64,000 bases of DNA from positions 248,001 through 312,000 of the forward strand of contig NZ_LR134433.1 in the NCBI RefSeq assembly GCF_900637865.1. Direction: 5' to 3'. The notes below the pieces were generated by a model that had not been told where the DNA came from, made no database searches, and was given only the letters and a program-made list of their open reading frames with translations. The DNA comes from Legionella adelaidensis. GTDB taxonomy: Bacteria; Pseudomonadota; Gammaproteobacteria; Legionellales; Legionellaceae. The position numbers were made by a program, and so were the translations under genes. Shown piece by piece: positions 45,453-53,460 of the stretch. The number at the start of each line of letters is the position of its first letter. Within the stretch, counting starts at the first letter, position 1.

Positions 45453-46403
45453 ATGCCAAGTAAACATGAATCGCTGCGACGGGCAGATAATATTTGTGTA
45501 AACCTTTATAAAACGGATGGTGTAGAACCTCGTATTCCGCATTTAAATAGATTGAGAGGCGCCTTTCAGACTTATATAGAGTCATTGCCAGGAGATAAGG
45601 TACCAGTTTATACAAATGACTTAAAAATTATCGAAGAGCGCTTTTTTGTATACATGATTTTAATGGCGCGTATCGCTACTAATAAATACTCTCTTACTGA
45701 TCACTATAGAGGTAAAGGGTATAGACGCGAGTTTCACATTGATATAGAAGGGTGGCCTGTGTCTAAAAGCGACCCCCACTATCCTCAATGGCTAGCCTTT
45801 TTAAAAGAAGCAATTGCTATCTTTAAAGAACAAAATCCACAACTTGATGCCACTTCGTGGGTAGGGCCGGAGCAAACACTTACTGACGATCTCGATGTTC
45901 CTCAGAGCGACCCAGATTTATCATCAGACCATACTTCCGAAGCACCGGGCTTAGATGCTTCAGTCGATACAGAGCGTGAAAAATTAGTTGAACCACTGCT
46001 AAAAAGCTTGCGCGAAATGGCTGCCTATGGAGAAACACTAAAAAAAGACTCTCCTTACAAAGGAGAGGAAATCGTTGATTTAAGTGAAGCTTTGCAAGAT
46101 GATCTATTAGGGTACCTACGTAACCCCTCGTCCCAATCTAAAGCTGATTTCGTCAAAACATTTCGTGAAAAATTGCACTCTAAAGATGAGCTGATGGCCA
46201 CACATCGTAAACAGTGGAAAGTGATAGTTGCCAATGTTTTGGTTGCTTTAACCGGGTTTGGCTTTATTGCAGTCGGACTAAGCTTACTTCTCACGGGACA
46301 TGGGCTTTTTAATAAAACAAAGTCCACAGGGTTGGTTGAGAAGGTAGATTCAACTTTGGAAAATACGAAATGGAATGCACCATGCTGTAACTCTGTTGGC
46401 TAA
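45453..46403 (+). CDS. Unknown protein with C-terminal membrane anchor, candidate effector
   Basis: A 316-residue protein without a signal peptide. The N-terminal region to about 130 is globular with many Tyr and Arg; an acidic linker follows (about 145-175). A helical region at about 185-255 ends in 'MATHRKQWKVIVANVL', and one hydrophobic hairpin-like segment spans about 257-285. The C terminus 'NAPCCNSVG' has a cysteine pair. A similar helical-plus-hydrophobic tail is, from memory, common in Legionella hypothetical proteins; I cannot test that here. It lies between two other effector-like genes. Confidence 0.62.
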   Translation: MPSKHESLRRADNICVNLYKTDGVEPRIPHLNRLRGAFQTYIESLPGDKVPVYTNDLKIIEERFFVYMILMARIATNKYSLTDHYRGKGYRREFHIDIEGWPVSKSDPHYPQWLAFLKEAIAIFKEQNPQLDATSWVGPEQTLTDDLDVPQSDPDLSSDHTSEAPGLDASVDTEREKLVEPLLKSLREMAAYGETLKKDSPYKGEEIVDLSEALQDDLLGYLRNPSSQSKADFVKTFREKLHSKDELMATHRKQWKVIVANVLVALTGFGFIAVGLSLLLTGHGLFNKTKSTGLVEKVDSTLENTKWNAPCCNSVG

Positions 46404-46435
46404 TATAAATTAAAATATAAAAAAAGGTATGTATC

Positions 46436-46807
46436 GTGAGTATTTGTGAATGTTTAAAGCGGGTATTTTGTTGTATCTTTCCCGGTGGTAATGGCCCGGA
46501 AGGCAAACCCATTTTAGATCCCGAGGGACTTTTGAATGCTTCAGTAGAGAGCTTTAAATCTAGTTACGCTGCTGTTACGGGTGGAACTGCCCAGGGGGGA
46601 GGTGCATCTACGCCACCACCTGGTACAGCAGCAAGAGTAGGCTTTATTTCTCCCGATGCGAGTCCAATCAGAACGGTGGGATCTCCGCGTGCACAGTCTA
46701 CGCCAGGTTCTGATTATGGTGGGGTGCTCGGCGATAACCTAGGAGGAACTCCCTCCCCGGTTCGAATCCAAAGTGCTCCTTCACCATCTTCTCCTATGTC
46801 GCTTTAA
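46436..46807 (+). CDS. Small protein with N-terminal cysteine cluster and low-complexity tail
   Basis: A 123-residue protein with GTG start behind AAAGGT. The N terminus 'MSICECLKRVFCCIFPGG' has four cysteines around a hydrophobic patch, the sort of site that can be lipidated in a eukaryotic host cell. The rest is Gly/Pro/Ser-rich ('STPPPGTAA', 'SPRAQSTPGS', 'SAPSPSSPMSL') and likely disordered. It follows the anchored protein by 32 bases on the same strand. Function unknown; it may be an effector or its adaptor. Confidence 0.5.
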   Translation: MSICECLKRVFCCIFPGGNGPEGKPILDPEGLLNASVESFKSSYAAVTGGTAQGGGASTPPPGTAARVGFISPDASPIRTVGSPRAQSTPGSDYGGVLGDNLGGTPSPVRIQSAPSPSSPMSL

Positions 46808-46893
46808 TAGGTTACTTAATGAAGAACAGTATAATCTTTGTAATCACTCACTTCTTAACCTATTAGTAGTACCTATAGCAGCAAGGAGACACC

Positions 46894-47052
46894 ATGGTTA
46901 ACAATAAAGCTAGGTATGGCACCCTACCCCTCGCTCATACCTTCGTTGCATCCGGCTCTGCAGAAATTAAAAAAGGCAAAGCCACATCAAGCCAGGAATC
47001 ACCGGATAAGGCTTTAACGTATCCCACATGCCCACCGTATTCGGTGACATAA
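46894..47052 (+). CDS. Possible 52-residue ORF antisense to the hydrolase 3' end
   Basis: ATG 46894 follows a strong AAGGAG at the right distance, and a frame runs 52 residues to TAA 47050-47052, overlapping the 3' end of the opposite-strand hydrolase gene. The product (MVNNKARYGTLPLAHTF...) matches nothing I know. It could be a real small gene or the stub of an older gene cut by rearrangement. Confidence 0.22.
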   Translation: MVNNKARYGTLPLAHTFVASGSAEIKKGKATSSQESPDKALTYPTCPPYSVT

Positions 47053-47951
47053 ATAGTTACGTGGGGATTTAAATTTTTAAGCTTTTGAAAACTTTCGACC
47101 GGGATTACCGGGTCATCAGCGGCGGTTAAAATAATGGTGGGGACTCGAACTTCCTGTAATTTTTCAACAGAGAAACTATAGTCAGCAAAATATTCGTCAA
47201 TATTCCCATAGTCAGAATATTTTTTTATAAGCTCAACGGTCATTTCTCTACAGCTTTTTAAAGTAAGGAAATTACTAAAATCATAGAGTTCAGGAAAACA
47301 TCTTTGTTTTTCTCTCAGATTGGTTTTCCATTTTTTACAAAAATAATTTCTATAAATAATTGATTTATCAATAGCATCAGTCACTTTCGCAGGATCCACT
47401 GACGGGCATACGGAAATAACTTTTTGCAGATTTTTTATGGTCAGATTTTCTATACTTTGCTGCCAAGCCATGCGCAAAGCGAAACTACCGCCCATTGAAA
47501 AGCCAATTATATAAACCGGTAATTCAGGTTTCGTTTCTGCAATATATTTAACGGCTTGAAAAGCTTCCTTTAAAAGACCTCCATGAAATAATCCCTTGTT
47601 AAGAGGAAGAGATGTGCCATGATCACGCATATTGAGACGAAATACGTCATAGCCTTTTTGATAAAGGCTTTCTCCTCTTCCTATCATATAAGTGGAACTA
47701 TCAGAGCCTAACCAGCCGTGCAATTGAATAACGAGCCCCTTCGGTTTTTTATTAATCTGTGCTGAGTAATAGCCGCTTAAATGTACTTCCTCATGGGTCC
47801 GTACCTTAATTGGAACATATTGCGCATTCTTCACCATATTTCCAACAACAGGCGCTGATTTAGAACTAAAAATCGTTTGAAAATGTTTATTTCTAATAAA
47901 TAAAGAGGGATTAAATTGTATTTCCATTTTTTTCATAATTTCACTGGTCAA
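46935..47951 (-). CDS. Alpha/beta hydrolase, YheT-like
   Basis: A 338-residue hydrolase. The oxyanion region 'QLHGWLGSDSSTYM' lies near 72, the nucleophile elbow 'GFSMGGSFALR' near 145, the acid 'LTAADDPVIPVE' near 280 and the His in 'GGHVGYV' near 308. The 'KHFQTIF' segment near the N terminus is typical of the YheT/ABHD1-3 group of esterases. It is cytoplasmic with no signal peptide. ATG 47951 is taken, with in-frame ATGs at 47936 and 47927 as alternatives. Substrate unknown. Confidence 0.85.
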   Translation of the reverse strand: MTSEIMKKMEIQFNPSLFIRNKHFQTIFSSKSAPVVGNMVKNAQYVPIKVRTHEEVHLSGYYSAQINKKPKGLVIQLHGWLGSDSSTYMIGRGESLYQKGYDVFRLNMRDHGTSLPLNKGLFHGGLLKEAFQAVKYIAETKPELPVYIIGFSMGGSFALRMAWQQSIENLTIKNLQKVISVCPSVDPAKVTDAIDKSIIYRNYFCKKWKTNLREKQRCFPELYDFSNFLTLKSCREMTVELIKKYSDYGNIDEYFADYSFSVEKLQEVRVPTIILTAADDPVIPVESFQKLKNLNPHVTIYVTEYGGHVGYVKALSGDSWLDVALPFLISAEPDATKV

Positions 47952-48076
47952 TATTGATTATATAGTAAATTGGAAGATAAAATGAAAAATAAATTGTTCA
48001 TTTTTAATATAAAGCGTTTGAAAATTTACTTAAAATTCGATACACTTCGCCCACTTTTTATAAAATTTGAAAACCT

Positions 48077-49402
48077 ATGACGCGCCTCTTCGGTATTATT
48101 TTCGCTTTGCTCTCTTCTACTTGCTTTGCTGAAAAAACTATGTCCTTTGATAACGGCACCACTCATATGCAAATCTATTTTAACCGTATGCAATCTGTGC
48201 ATTGTGATAACAGCGCTACACATTGTATCGGGGTAGGCTTTGGTTCCTCTGCCCATGTCAAGGACAGGTTAGTATATTCTACCATTGATGGTGGCAAAAC
48301 CTGGCAAGGGCCGACTCTTCTGGCCAACCCGGAAGAAATAGATAAAAACGCCGAAGAATTTCCTAACCCTGTTAGCACTTATTGTGATCAGGGGGGAATT
48401 AATTGTTTTATAGCCAGCTCCGCCATGATAAAGGGCGTTCCTACGCCTATTGTGTACAGTTCGCAAGATGGAGGCCAAAATTGGAGTGCCCCAAAAGTCC
48501 TCCCGCTTCCTAAAAAATTAAATACCAGGGCGCCTTATTTTATTTTATCCACTTCCTTAAAAATTGCCTGTGACGGCAATGCTGCCACCTGTATTATCGC
48601 GGGTGGAATAATCAATTCTCGCGAGCAAGTACCCTTTCTATATACCTCTAGCGATGCAGGAGCTTCTTGGACTTCGGTGGAAAATTTAAAAAAACCATGG
48701 TTTCAATCCCCTGCTTATCTGTTTCACGGAACATTTTTAACCAGTGCGCATTGCAATTATTCGGGTAGCAAATGTGGCGTGGTTGGAGACTCCATTATTA
48801 CCCGCTCTATTTTTAGCTACACTTACTCCTCAAAACCCATTTTCTATGGCTCTGAAAATGATCTGGCTAAATGGAGTGGAGCAAAAATAGCCGCACCGAA
48901 TGTTAGTTCAAAGGTGCCCAGTTCATTTACTGATCTTACTTGTGATGGCTCAGGAGAGCGATGTGTAGGGGTAGGATATGTGTATGCTAACGACAATGTT
49001 TCTCCTTTTATTACCTTTTCAGAAGATGGGGGCAATAACTGGACAAAATCAGCTCCTTTGAACATACCATCTATGCTTTTTTATAGTATTGCTTGTGACG
49101 ATTCGGCACATCATTGCTTCGCCGTCGGCAGATTGGCGACTGTTGATGATACCATCCACGTCACCCGTTCGGTTATTTACAGTACCACTAACGGCATAAA
49201 CTGGTCACAAGAGGAAGAGATGCGCCTCCCTAATTCCTCTATGTTAAAAGACATTTTTTGTAATGAATCAGGCTCATACTGTGTAGCAGTAGGCATACTT
49301 GCCGAAAATGAGATAGAAAAGAGGATTATGCAAAAATCAATAAATGCTGCCGTTTTACCGACTGTTATCGGCAAAACGCCACAGCAATTGATGGAACCGT
49401 AG
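48077..49402 (+). CDS. Exported seven-repeat propeller with a cysteine pair in each repeat
   Basis: A 441-residue protein with a signal peptide ('MTRLFGIIFALLSSTCFAEK'). The mature part has seven repeats of about 55 residues. Each has a C-x(6)-C core followed by a GVG/AVG-like strand (HCDNSATHC, YCDQGGINC, ACDGNAATC, HCNYSGSKC, TCDGSGERC, ACDDSAHHC, FCNESGSYC). Most also have an Asp-box turn such as 'SQDGGQNW' or 'SEDGGNNW', as in sialidase-type BNR propellers. The Cys pairs could be disulfides in the periplasm or outside the cell. No sialidase catalytic residues are evident. Probably a secreted or surface binding protein. Confidence 0.78.
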   Translation: MTRLFGIIFALLSSTCFAEKTMSFDNGTTHMQIYFNRMQSVHCDNSATHCIGVGFGSSAHVKDRLVYSTIDGGKTWQGPTLLANPEEIDKNAEEFPNPVSTYCDQGGINCFIASSAMIKGVPTPIVYSSQDGGQNWSAPKVLPLPKKLNTRAPYFILSTSLKIACDGNAATCIIAGGIINSREQVPFLYTSSDAGASWTSVENLKKPWFQSPAYLFHGTFLTSAHCNYSGSKCGVVGDSIITRSIFSYTYSSKPIFYGSENDLAKWSGAKIAAPNVSSKVPSSFTDLTCDGSGERCVGVGYVYANDNVSPFITFSEDGGNNWTKSAPLNIPSMLFYSIACDDSAHHCFAVGRLATVDDTIHVTRSVIYSTTNGINWSQEEEMRLPNSSMLKDIFCNESGSYCVAVGILAENEIEKRIMQKSINAAVLPTVIGKTPQQLMEP

Positions 49403-49437
49403 AAGATTTATAGTTGTTAACTTTTTTAGAGGGCATG

Positions 49438-51084
49438 ATGTTTAAATATAACCGCTTTTGGCATTTTTGGTATAGATTAGATAATCGCCATTACTCCAGG
49501 ACATACTTTTTTAGTTTTATCAGTACGCTGCTTCTTAGTGCGATTTTTATACCTGTTTCATGGCCTGCTTTTTTTGCCATTGCCGCTGTAACCGGGATTG
49601 CTGTCGCTACTACATTTAAATTTTTTAATGCGCTTTCCGATTTTTTCTTTGCCAAGCAAAATAATAAATTACTCAATCTTAAAGAAAATAGTGAGAATCC
49701 CGAGTTAAAAGAGCAGATTGACTTCTATCTGAACAGACGTTGTATTTGTCCTGCACCTATACTAGAGGGCAACGTTTTATCATTAGAAGGAAAAAATGCT
49801 AACAGGAAAATTTTTGCACCTCTTTTACGTTCAGGAGTAGGAAAATTAAACATACAGCCGGCAAGTAATAGTTTAAATCGTAACCTATCCTACACCGCAT
49901 CGGAAGAGGGTACGGGAGAAGATAAACTATTTATGAAGAAAGTTAGTGCTTCTGATGGATTAAATGAAATAGCTGCTCGCGAAATGGCAGAAATAATAGG
50001 GCTGGAACATATAATTCCATTAAATGAAGTCACTAAAGGCAAAGCAGACGGGAACCCCTTATTGTCTTCTAAAAAGAAAATGGAGCAACTGGTAGCTGAA
50101 CGACGGGAACCAAATGAAAGTGTTAACCCAGAAAATATTGCGCGAAATGTTGCACGCTTTCTTTCTAACTTAAAACATGCAACCTACCAGACCCAGGCTA
50201 AAGAAGGTAGATTAGAAGAATTACTTTACTTGCAAAAACAAACGCAAGGCTTAGATGGCCTTAAATGGTATCTGCTTTCACAAGGTGATTACCAAAAAAA
50301 AGCAGTAGCCATGAACATATTAGGGAAAATAAATATTCCTTCTTTTCAACAAAGCATTTTATTGCAACTTATTTTAGGCTGCGAAGATGCCAATCTAGGG
50401 AATGTGCTTTTTTATGATGTTGGTGCGGAAGTTCATTTACATAGTATTGATCACGAACGTATTATGCCGGGAGATAATTACAATGTATCTAAATCCACAT
50501 TGGTGACAAATGGACCAACCAAAGAAATACTACTTGATAACGTTTTTCCTTTCAGATTAGCACTCGCTGGTTTCCCACAAGCGAATATTCCCTTTTCTAA
50601 AGAAGTGTTACAAAATTGTTTAGATAATTTGGACCCGGTTAAACTTTTGGCTTATCACCGGAAGAAAAAATTATTCTCTCCGGCAGCGGTAGGGGCACAA
50701 CTTGAGAGAGTTGAGCTTATTCGTAATCTGTTTAAAGAAGCGCTCGCAAAACCAGAGATTACCCTCACACCTAAAGAATTGGTGCTCAAATTTGTTAATA
50801 ATCACCCTTCTTATGCCTTTTTAAAATCGCAGAAATTAAGTGATTTTGCTATCTTTCTACAATTAGGACAGATAACTGCAGATGCCGATCTCAGTTTATT
50901 GAGACATCCGTTGCAGTGGGCACCTGTTATAGGAGAACTTATTAAAATTTCCCGAGCTCAATTAGAGGGACGCGCCCCGGAAATGCAAAGTAATAATACA
51001 TTAAAAGCTTCATTTTTTGCCAATGTTACTGGTGTTGCAAGGTTAGAAAAAGCCAATCCTTCTATGCATGAGTTTCGTATTTAA
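49438..51084 (+). CDS. PI3/4-kinase-like protein with N-terminal membrane hairpin, candidate effector
   Basis: About 548 residues from ATG 49438, behind GAGGG; ATG 49435 and TTG 49414 are alternatives. Residues about 20-60 hold two hydrophobic segments. The C-terminal half looks like an atypical lipid-kinase fold: Lys167/168 in 'FMKKV', a Glu-bearing helix 'NEIAAREMAEIIGL', and the catalytic segment 'GCEDANLGNVLF' with D317 and N322. D338 in 'SIDHERIMP' replaces the DFG Asp. The spacing resembles G-x-x-D-x(4)-N...ID of PI3/4 kinases and related Legionella effector kinases. Activity is inferred, not shown. Confidence 0.62.
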   Translation: MFKYNRFWHFWYRLDNRHYSRTYFFSFISTLLLSAIFIPVSWPAFFAIAAVTGIAVATTFKFFNALSDFFFAKQNNKLLNLKENSENPELKEQIDFYLNRRCICPAPILEGNVLSLEGKNANRKIFAPLLRSGVGKLNIQPASNSLNRNLSYTASEEGTGEDKLFMKKVSASDGLNEIAAREMAEIIGLEHIIPLNEVTKGKADGNPLLSSKKKMEQLVAERREPNESVNPENIARNVARFLSNLKHATYQTQAKEGRLEELLYLQKQTQGLDGLKWYLLSQGDYQKKAVAMNILGKINIPSFQQSILLQLILGCEDANLGNVLFYDVGAEVHLHSIDHERIMPGDNYNVSKSTLVTNGPTKEILLDNVFPFRLALAGFPQANIPFSKEVLQNCLDNLDPVKLLAYHRKKKLFSPAAVGAQLERVELIRNLFKEALAKPEITLTPKELVLKFVNNHPSYAFLKSQKLSDFAIFLQLGQITADADLSLLRHPLQWAPVIGELIKISRAQLEGRAPEMQSNNTLKASFFANVTGVARLEKANPSMHEFRI

Positions 51085-51086
51085 TT

Positions 51087-51108
51087 TAGCAGGGGGTACC
51101 CCTTGCTA
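51087..51108. repeat. GC-rich 22-base palindrome after the kinase-like gene
   Basis: TAGCAGGGGG pairs with CCCCTTGCTA through a central TA, with one G-U type mismatch. It starts three bases after the stop at 51082-51084. No T-run follows on the plus strand, so it is not a textbook terminator. A TTGACA at 51110-51115 lies next to it, but no -10 box has proper spacing. Confidence 0.45.
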
Positions 51109-51179
51109 GTTGACACCATAATTTATGCTATACTATGACTTCTTTTTACACAGATTAATTGCCTGTAAGTGGAATTACA

Positions 51180-52424
51180 ATGGATGATAATGAAACAGTA
51201 GAAACGCCTGTTAAGAATACTACCTTATCAAATCATCAAGGTGAATTTCCCCATTGGTTAACCCAAAAGCAGGAAACTAATCTCAACAAAGAAACTCTCC
51301 AAACTAATTTCATTGCTAATATAAGCCACGACATAAGGACGCCCTTAAGTGGGCTCGTTGGCATGAGCGAATCGCTTTTACAAGAGATACAAGCCGGGAC
51401 ATTTGATACTGCTTCTATAACAGCAGGCTTGGAAATCGTCAAAAATTCTGCCACTGAAATTGCTGCTCTATTAAATGAAGTGTTAGAGGCTACTATTGAA
51501 AGAGAGAACCCTGCCCAACATAGTAAGTTTGATCTCCTTTTATTTTTAAAAAAGTTAAAGCATCTCGAATATGCTTCTGCTTACAGTAAAGGTTTATTTT
51601 TTGAATTGTTAATTGATGAGCGCTTACCGCAATTCATTGAGGGAGATAAAAAGAAATGCCATAGAATACTTCTAAACCTGCTTGGCAACGCAATTAAATT
51701 TACCAAAAAAGGCGGCGTTACTTTTTCAGCTCATTTAGTTGCCCAAACACAAGAAGCGGCTACGATAGAATTTAAAATAGTTGATACAGGTATTGGCATC
51801 CCTGAAGATATGCAAGAGCTGGTTTTTGACGAATTTTTTCGTCTAAGTCCCTCATATAAGGGTGATTATAAAGGGCTGGGGCTTGGGCTAACCCAAGTTA
51901 AAAAGCTGGTGCACCAATTAGGGGGGAAAGTTGCCTTAGAAAGCCACCCCAATCAAGGTACTACTGTATTTGTTGAGCTTACGTTTAAAAAAGTACGTTC
52001 TACCAACAAAGAAATAGCGTCGCCTGTAATTCATAAAGACCTAAATAAAAACCTTCATGTTTTATTTATTGAAGATGACTTGATTATTAAAACCATTACT
52101 GAACATCTGCTAAAAGCCAAAGGATTACAGTTTAAATCTTTTACTAATGCTACCAGCGCATTTGAATGCTTTACTAGTGAAACGTTTGATTTAGTATTAA
52201 CTGATATAGGTCTACCTGATTTCTCTGGTATTGAATTAACTAACCGCATGCGAGCCTGGGAAAAGCAAAACCACCGTCAAGCAATTCCAATCGTAGGAGT
52301 CAGTGCGCACACGCAAGAAGCTGCACTAGTAGCTGAGTGCCAAATAGCGGGAATGAATGGAGTTTATCTCAAACCTTTTACCGCAGATAAATTATCCGAA
52401 GTAATAACAAAGTTTACCCTCTAA
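51180..52424 (+). CDS. Soluble hybrid histidine kinase (HisKA-HATPase-receiver)
   Basis: About 414 residues from ATG 51180, with TTG 51159 as an alternative. A short N terminus leads to the HisKA helix 'NISHDIRTPLSG' with the phosphorylatable His. HATPase motifs follow: 'NLLGNAIKFT', 'DTGIGIPED' and 'GLGLGLTQVKKL'. A receiver domain completes the protein ('LFIEDDL', 'LVLTDIGLPD', 'VGVSAHT', 'YLKPF'). No membrane or PAS sensor domain is present, so the signal must be cytoplasmic or arrive through a partner. A receiver-like gene follows 140 bases on. The layout resembles the C-terminal part of ArcB-type kinases. Confidence 0.92.
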   Translation: MDDNETVETPVKNTTLSNHQGEFPHWLTQKQETNLNKETLQTNFIANISHDIRTPLSGLVGMSESLLQEIQAGTFDTASITAGLEIVKNSATEIAALLNEVLEATIERENPAQHSKFDLLLFLKKLKHLEYASAYSKGLFFELLIDERLPQFIEGDKKKCHRILLNLLGNAIKFTKKGGVTFSAHLVAQTQEAATIEFKIVDTGIGIPEDMQELVFDEFFRLSPSYKGDYKGLGLGLTQVKKLVHQLGGKVALESHPNQGTTVFVELTFKKVRSTNKEIASPVIHKDLNKNLHVLFIEDDLIIKTITEHLLKAKGLQFKSFTNATSAFECFTSETFDLVLTDIGLPDFSGIELTNRMRAWEKQNHRQAIPIVGVSAHTQEAALVAECQIAGMNGVYLKPFTADKLSEVITKFTL

Positions 52425-52493
52425 GTAGGTTGGCGCCGCTAGGCCAACAAGGGATCTCGCTAATGAATGTTGGGCCTAGCGGCGCCAACCTAC
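52425..52493. repeat. Dispersed palindromic repeat, copy 2 (GTAGGTTGG family)
   Basis: A near-perfect palindrome starting on the base after the kinase stop. The left arm GTAGGTTGGCGCCGCTAGG and the right arm CCTAGCGGCGCCAACCTAC pair fully; inside them GCCAACA faces TGTTGGGC with one extra base. The loop 'AGGGATCTCGCTAATGAA' resembles the reverse complement of the loop of copy 3. Confidence 0.8.
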
Positions 52494-52562
52494 ATTTAAC
52501 CCGTTAATTTTCCCTTAAGCTTCCCCCTTTATACTGCCCCTATATCAATTAAGGGAGCAGTG

Positions 52563-52994
52563 ATGCAAGTATTGATTGTAGAGGACAATTCTTTCAACGG
52601 ATTTTGCTTAAATCGACTAATAAACAACATTTATAAATTTGCACAAATCACCATTGTTACCCATAGTTTTCAAGCCCTAAAGCATCTTGCTGAAAATAGT
52701 TCTGATTTAATTATTCTGGATGGCAATTTAGCTTCAAGTGATTCCGTAAACGGCCCGGCTTTGGCTGGCATCATATGGGAAAAATATCCTCATAAACCTA
52801 TTATTGCCTGGACCGATTGTGAAAATATGCGCACTGCCTTTGCCAAAGTATTTAAAAGGCATAATAAACCACTTAATGAATTTACTTGCTGGCCAAAGGT
52901 TATTTCAGAAGATACAATCATTGAATCTCTCTTGCATTTAGCTAACACTTCGTATTGGGATATACGTTCAGTCCCGCAGATAAAGCGGGCATAA
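52563..52994 (+). CDS. Orphan response-regulator receiver-like protein
   Basis: A 143-residue single-domain protein from ATG 52563, behind AAGGGAG. It begins 'MQVLIVEDNSFNGF' (acidic pair) and has the phosphoacceptor Asp in 'LIILDGNLA'. A Thr in 'IIAWTDC' and a Lys in 'CWPKV' stand where the switch Thr and conserved Lys would be. There is no output domain. It probably takes phosphate from the upstream hybrid kinase or acts as a phosphate sink; this is inferred from adjacency. Confidence 0.78.
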   Translation: MQVLIVEDNSFNGFCLNRLINNIYKFAQITIVTHSFQALKHLAENSSDLIILDGNLASSDSVNGPALAGIIWEKYPHKPIIAWTDCENMRTAFAKVFKRHNKPLNEFTCWPKVISEDTIIESLLHLANTSYWDIRSVPQIKRA

Positions 52995-53015
52995 GCCCTC
53001 TGACAAGGAAAATAG

Positions 53016-53429
53016 TTGAACATACCATGCATCGTTGAATCTATAATAACGCGTGAAACGAAAGCTTTTATTATTTTTGAAGACGCGGACTTTATTTCTT
53101 TTTTAGATCACCGTCCTGTTTTCTATGGTCATACCTTAGTCTGTCCCAAGAAACACTATGCAACTTTATATGACCTCCCGCAAGAATTAATTCAGCCTTT
53201 TTTCTTATTGGTGCAACAAATTGGAAAAGCTGTTGAATTAGGCATGTCTGCAATGGGAAGTTTCATTGCCATGAATAACAAGGTTAGCCAAAGTGTTCCT
53301 CATTTGCATGTACATATCATCCCGCGCTCTAAGGGCGACGGCCTGAAAGGTTTTTTTTGGCCAAGGCTTACATATAAAGAAGAAGAACATATGTTAGAAG
53401 TACAGCAAAAGATCATTCAATATTTATAG
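53016..53429 (+). CDS. HIT-family nucleotide-binding protein
   Basis: A 137-residue protein starting at TTG 53016 with AAGGA at normal distance. The histidine triad is in 'PHLHVHIIPR', and the substrate strand 'GHTLVCPKKHYATLYDL' is typical. Family members hydrolyse nucleoside phosphoramidates or dinucleoside polyphosphates. It converges on polA over a 31-base gap. Confidence 0.92.
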   Translation: MNIPCIVESIITRETKAFIIFEDADFISFLDHRPVFYGHTLVCPKKHYATLYDLPQELIQPFFLLVQQIGKAVELGMSAMGSFIAMNNKVSQSVPHLHVHIIPRSKGDGLKGFFWPRLTYKEEEHMLEVQQKIIQYL

Positions 53430-53460
53430 AATATACATATCGAGAGTCCGTAGAAAAGAA

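Noticed and set aside
48077-49402. An active sialidase
   Set aside because: Asp boxes are present, but the arginine triad and other catalytic residues of sialidases are not visible.
51110-51134. A sigma70 promoter for the hybrid kinase (TTGACA with TATACT)
   Set aside because: The spacing between the two boxes is 13 bases, too short.
52425-52493. A rho-independent terminator for the kinase gene
   Set aside because: Only three T follow on the plus strand, and the sequence is a dispersed repeat. It may still slow the polymerase.
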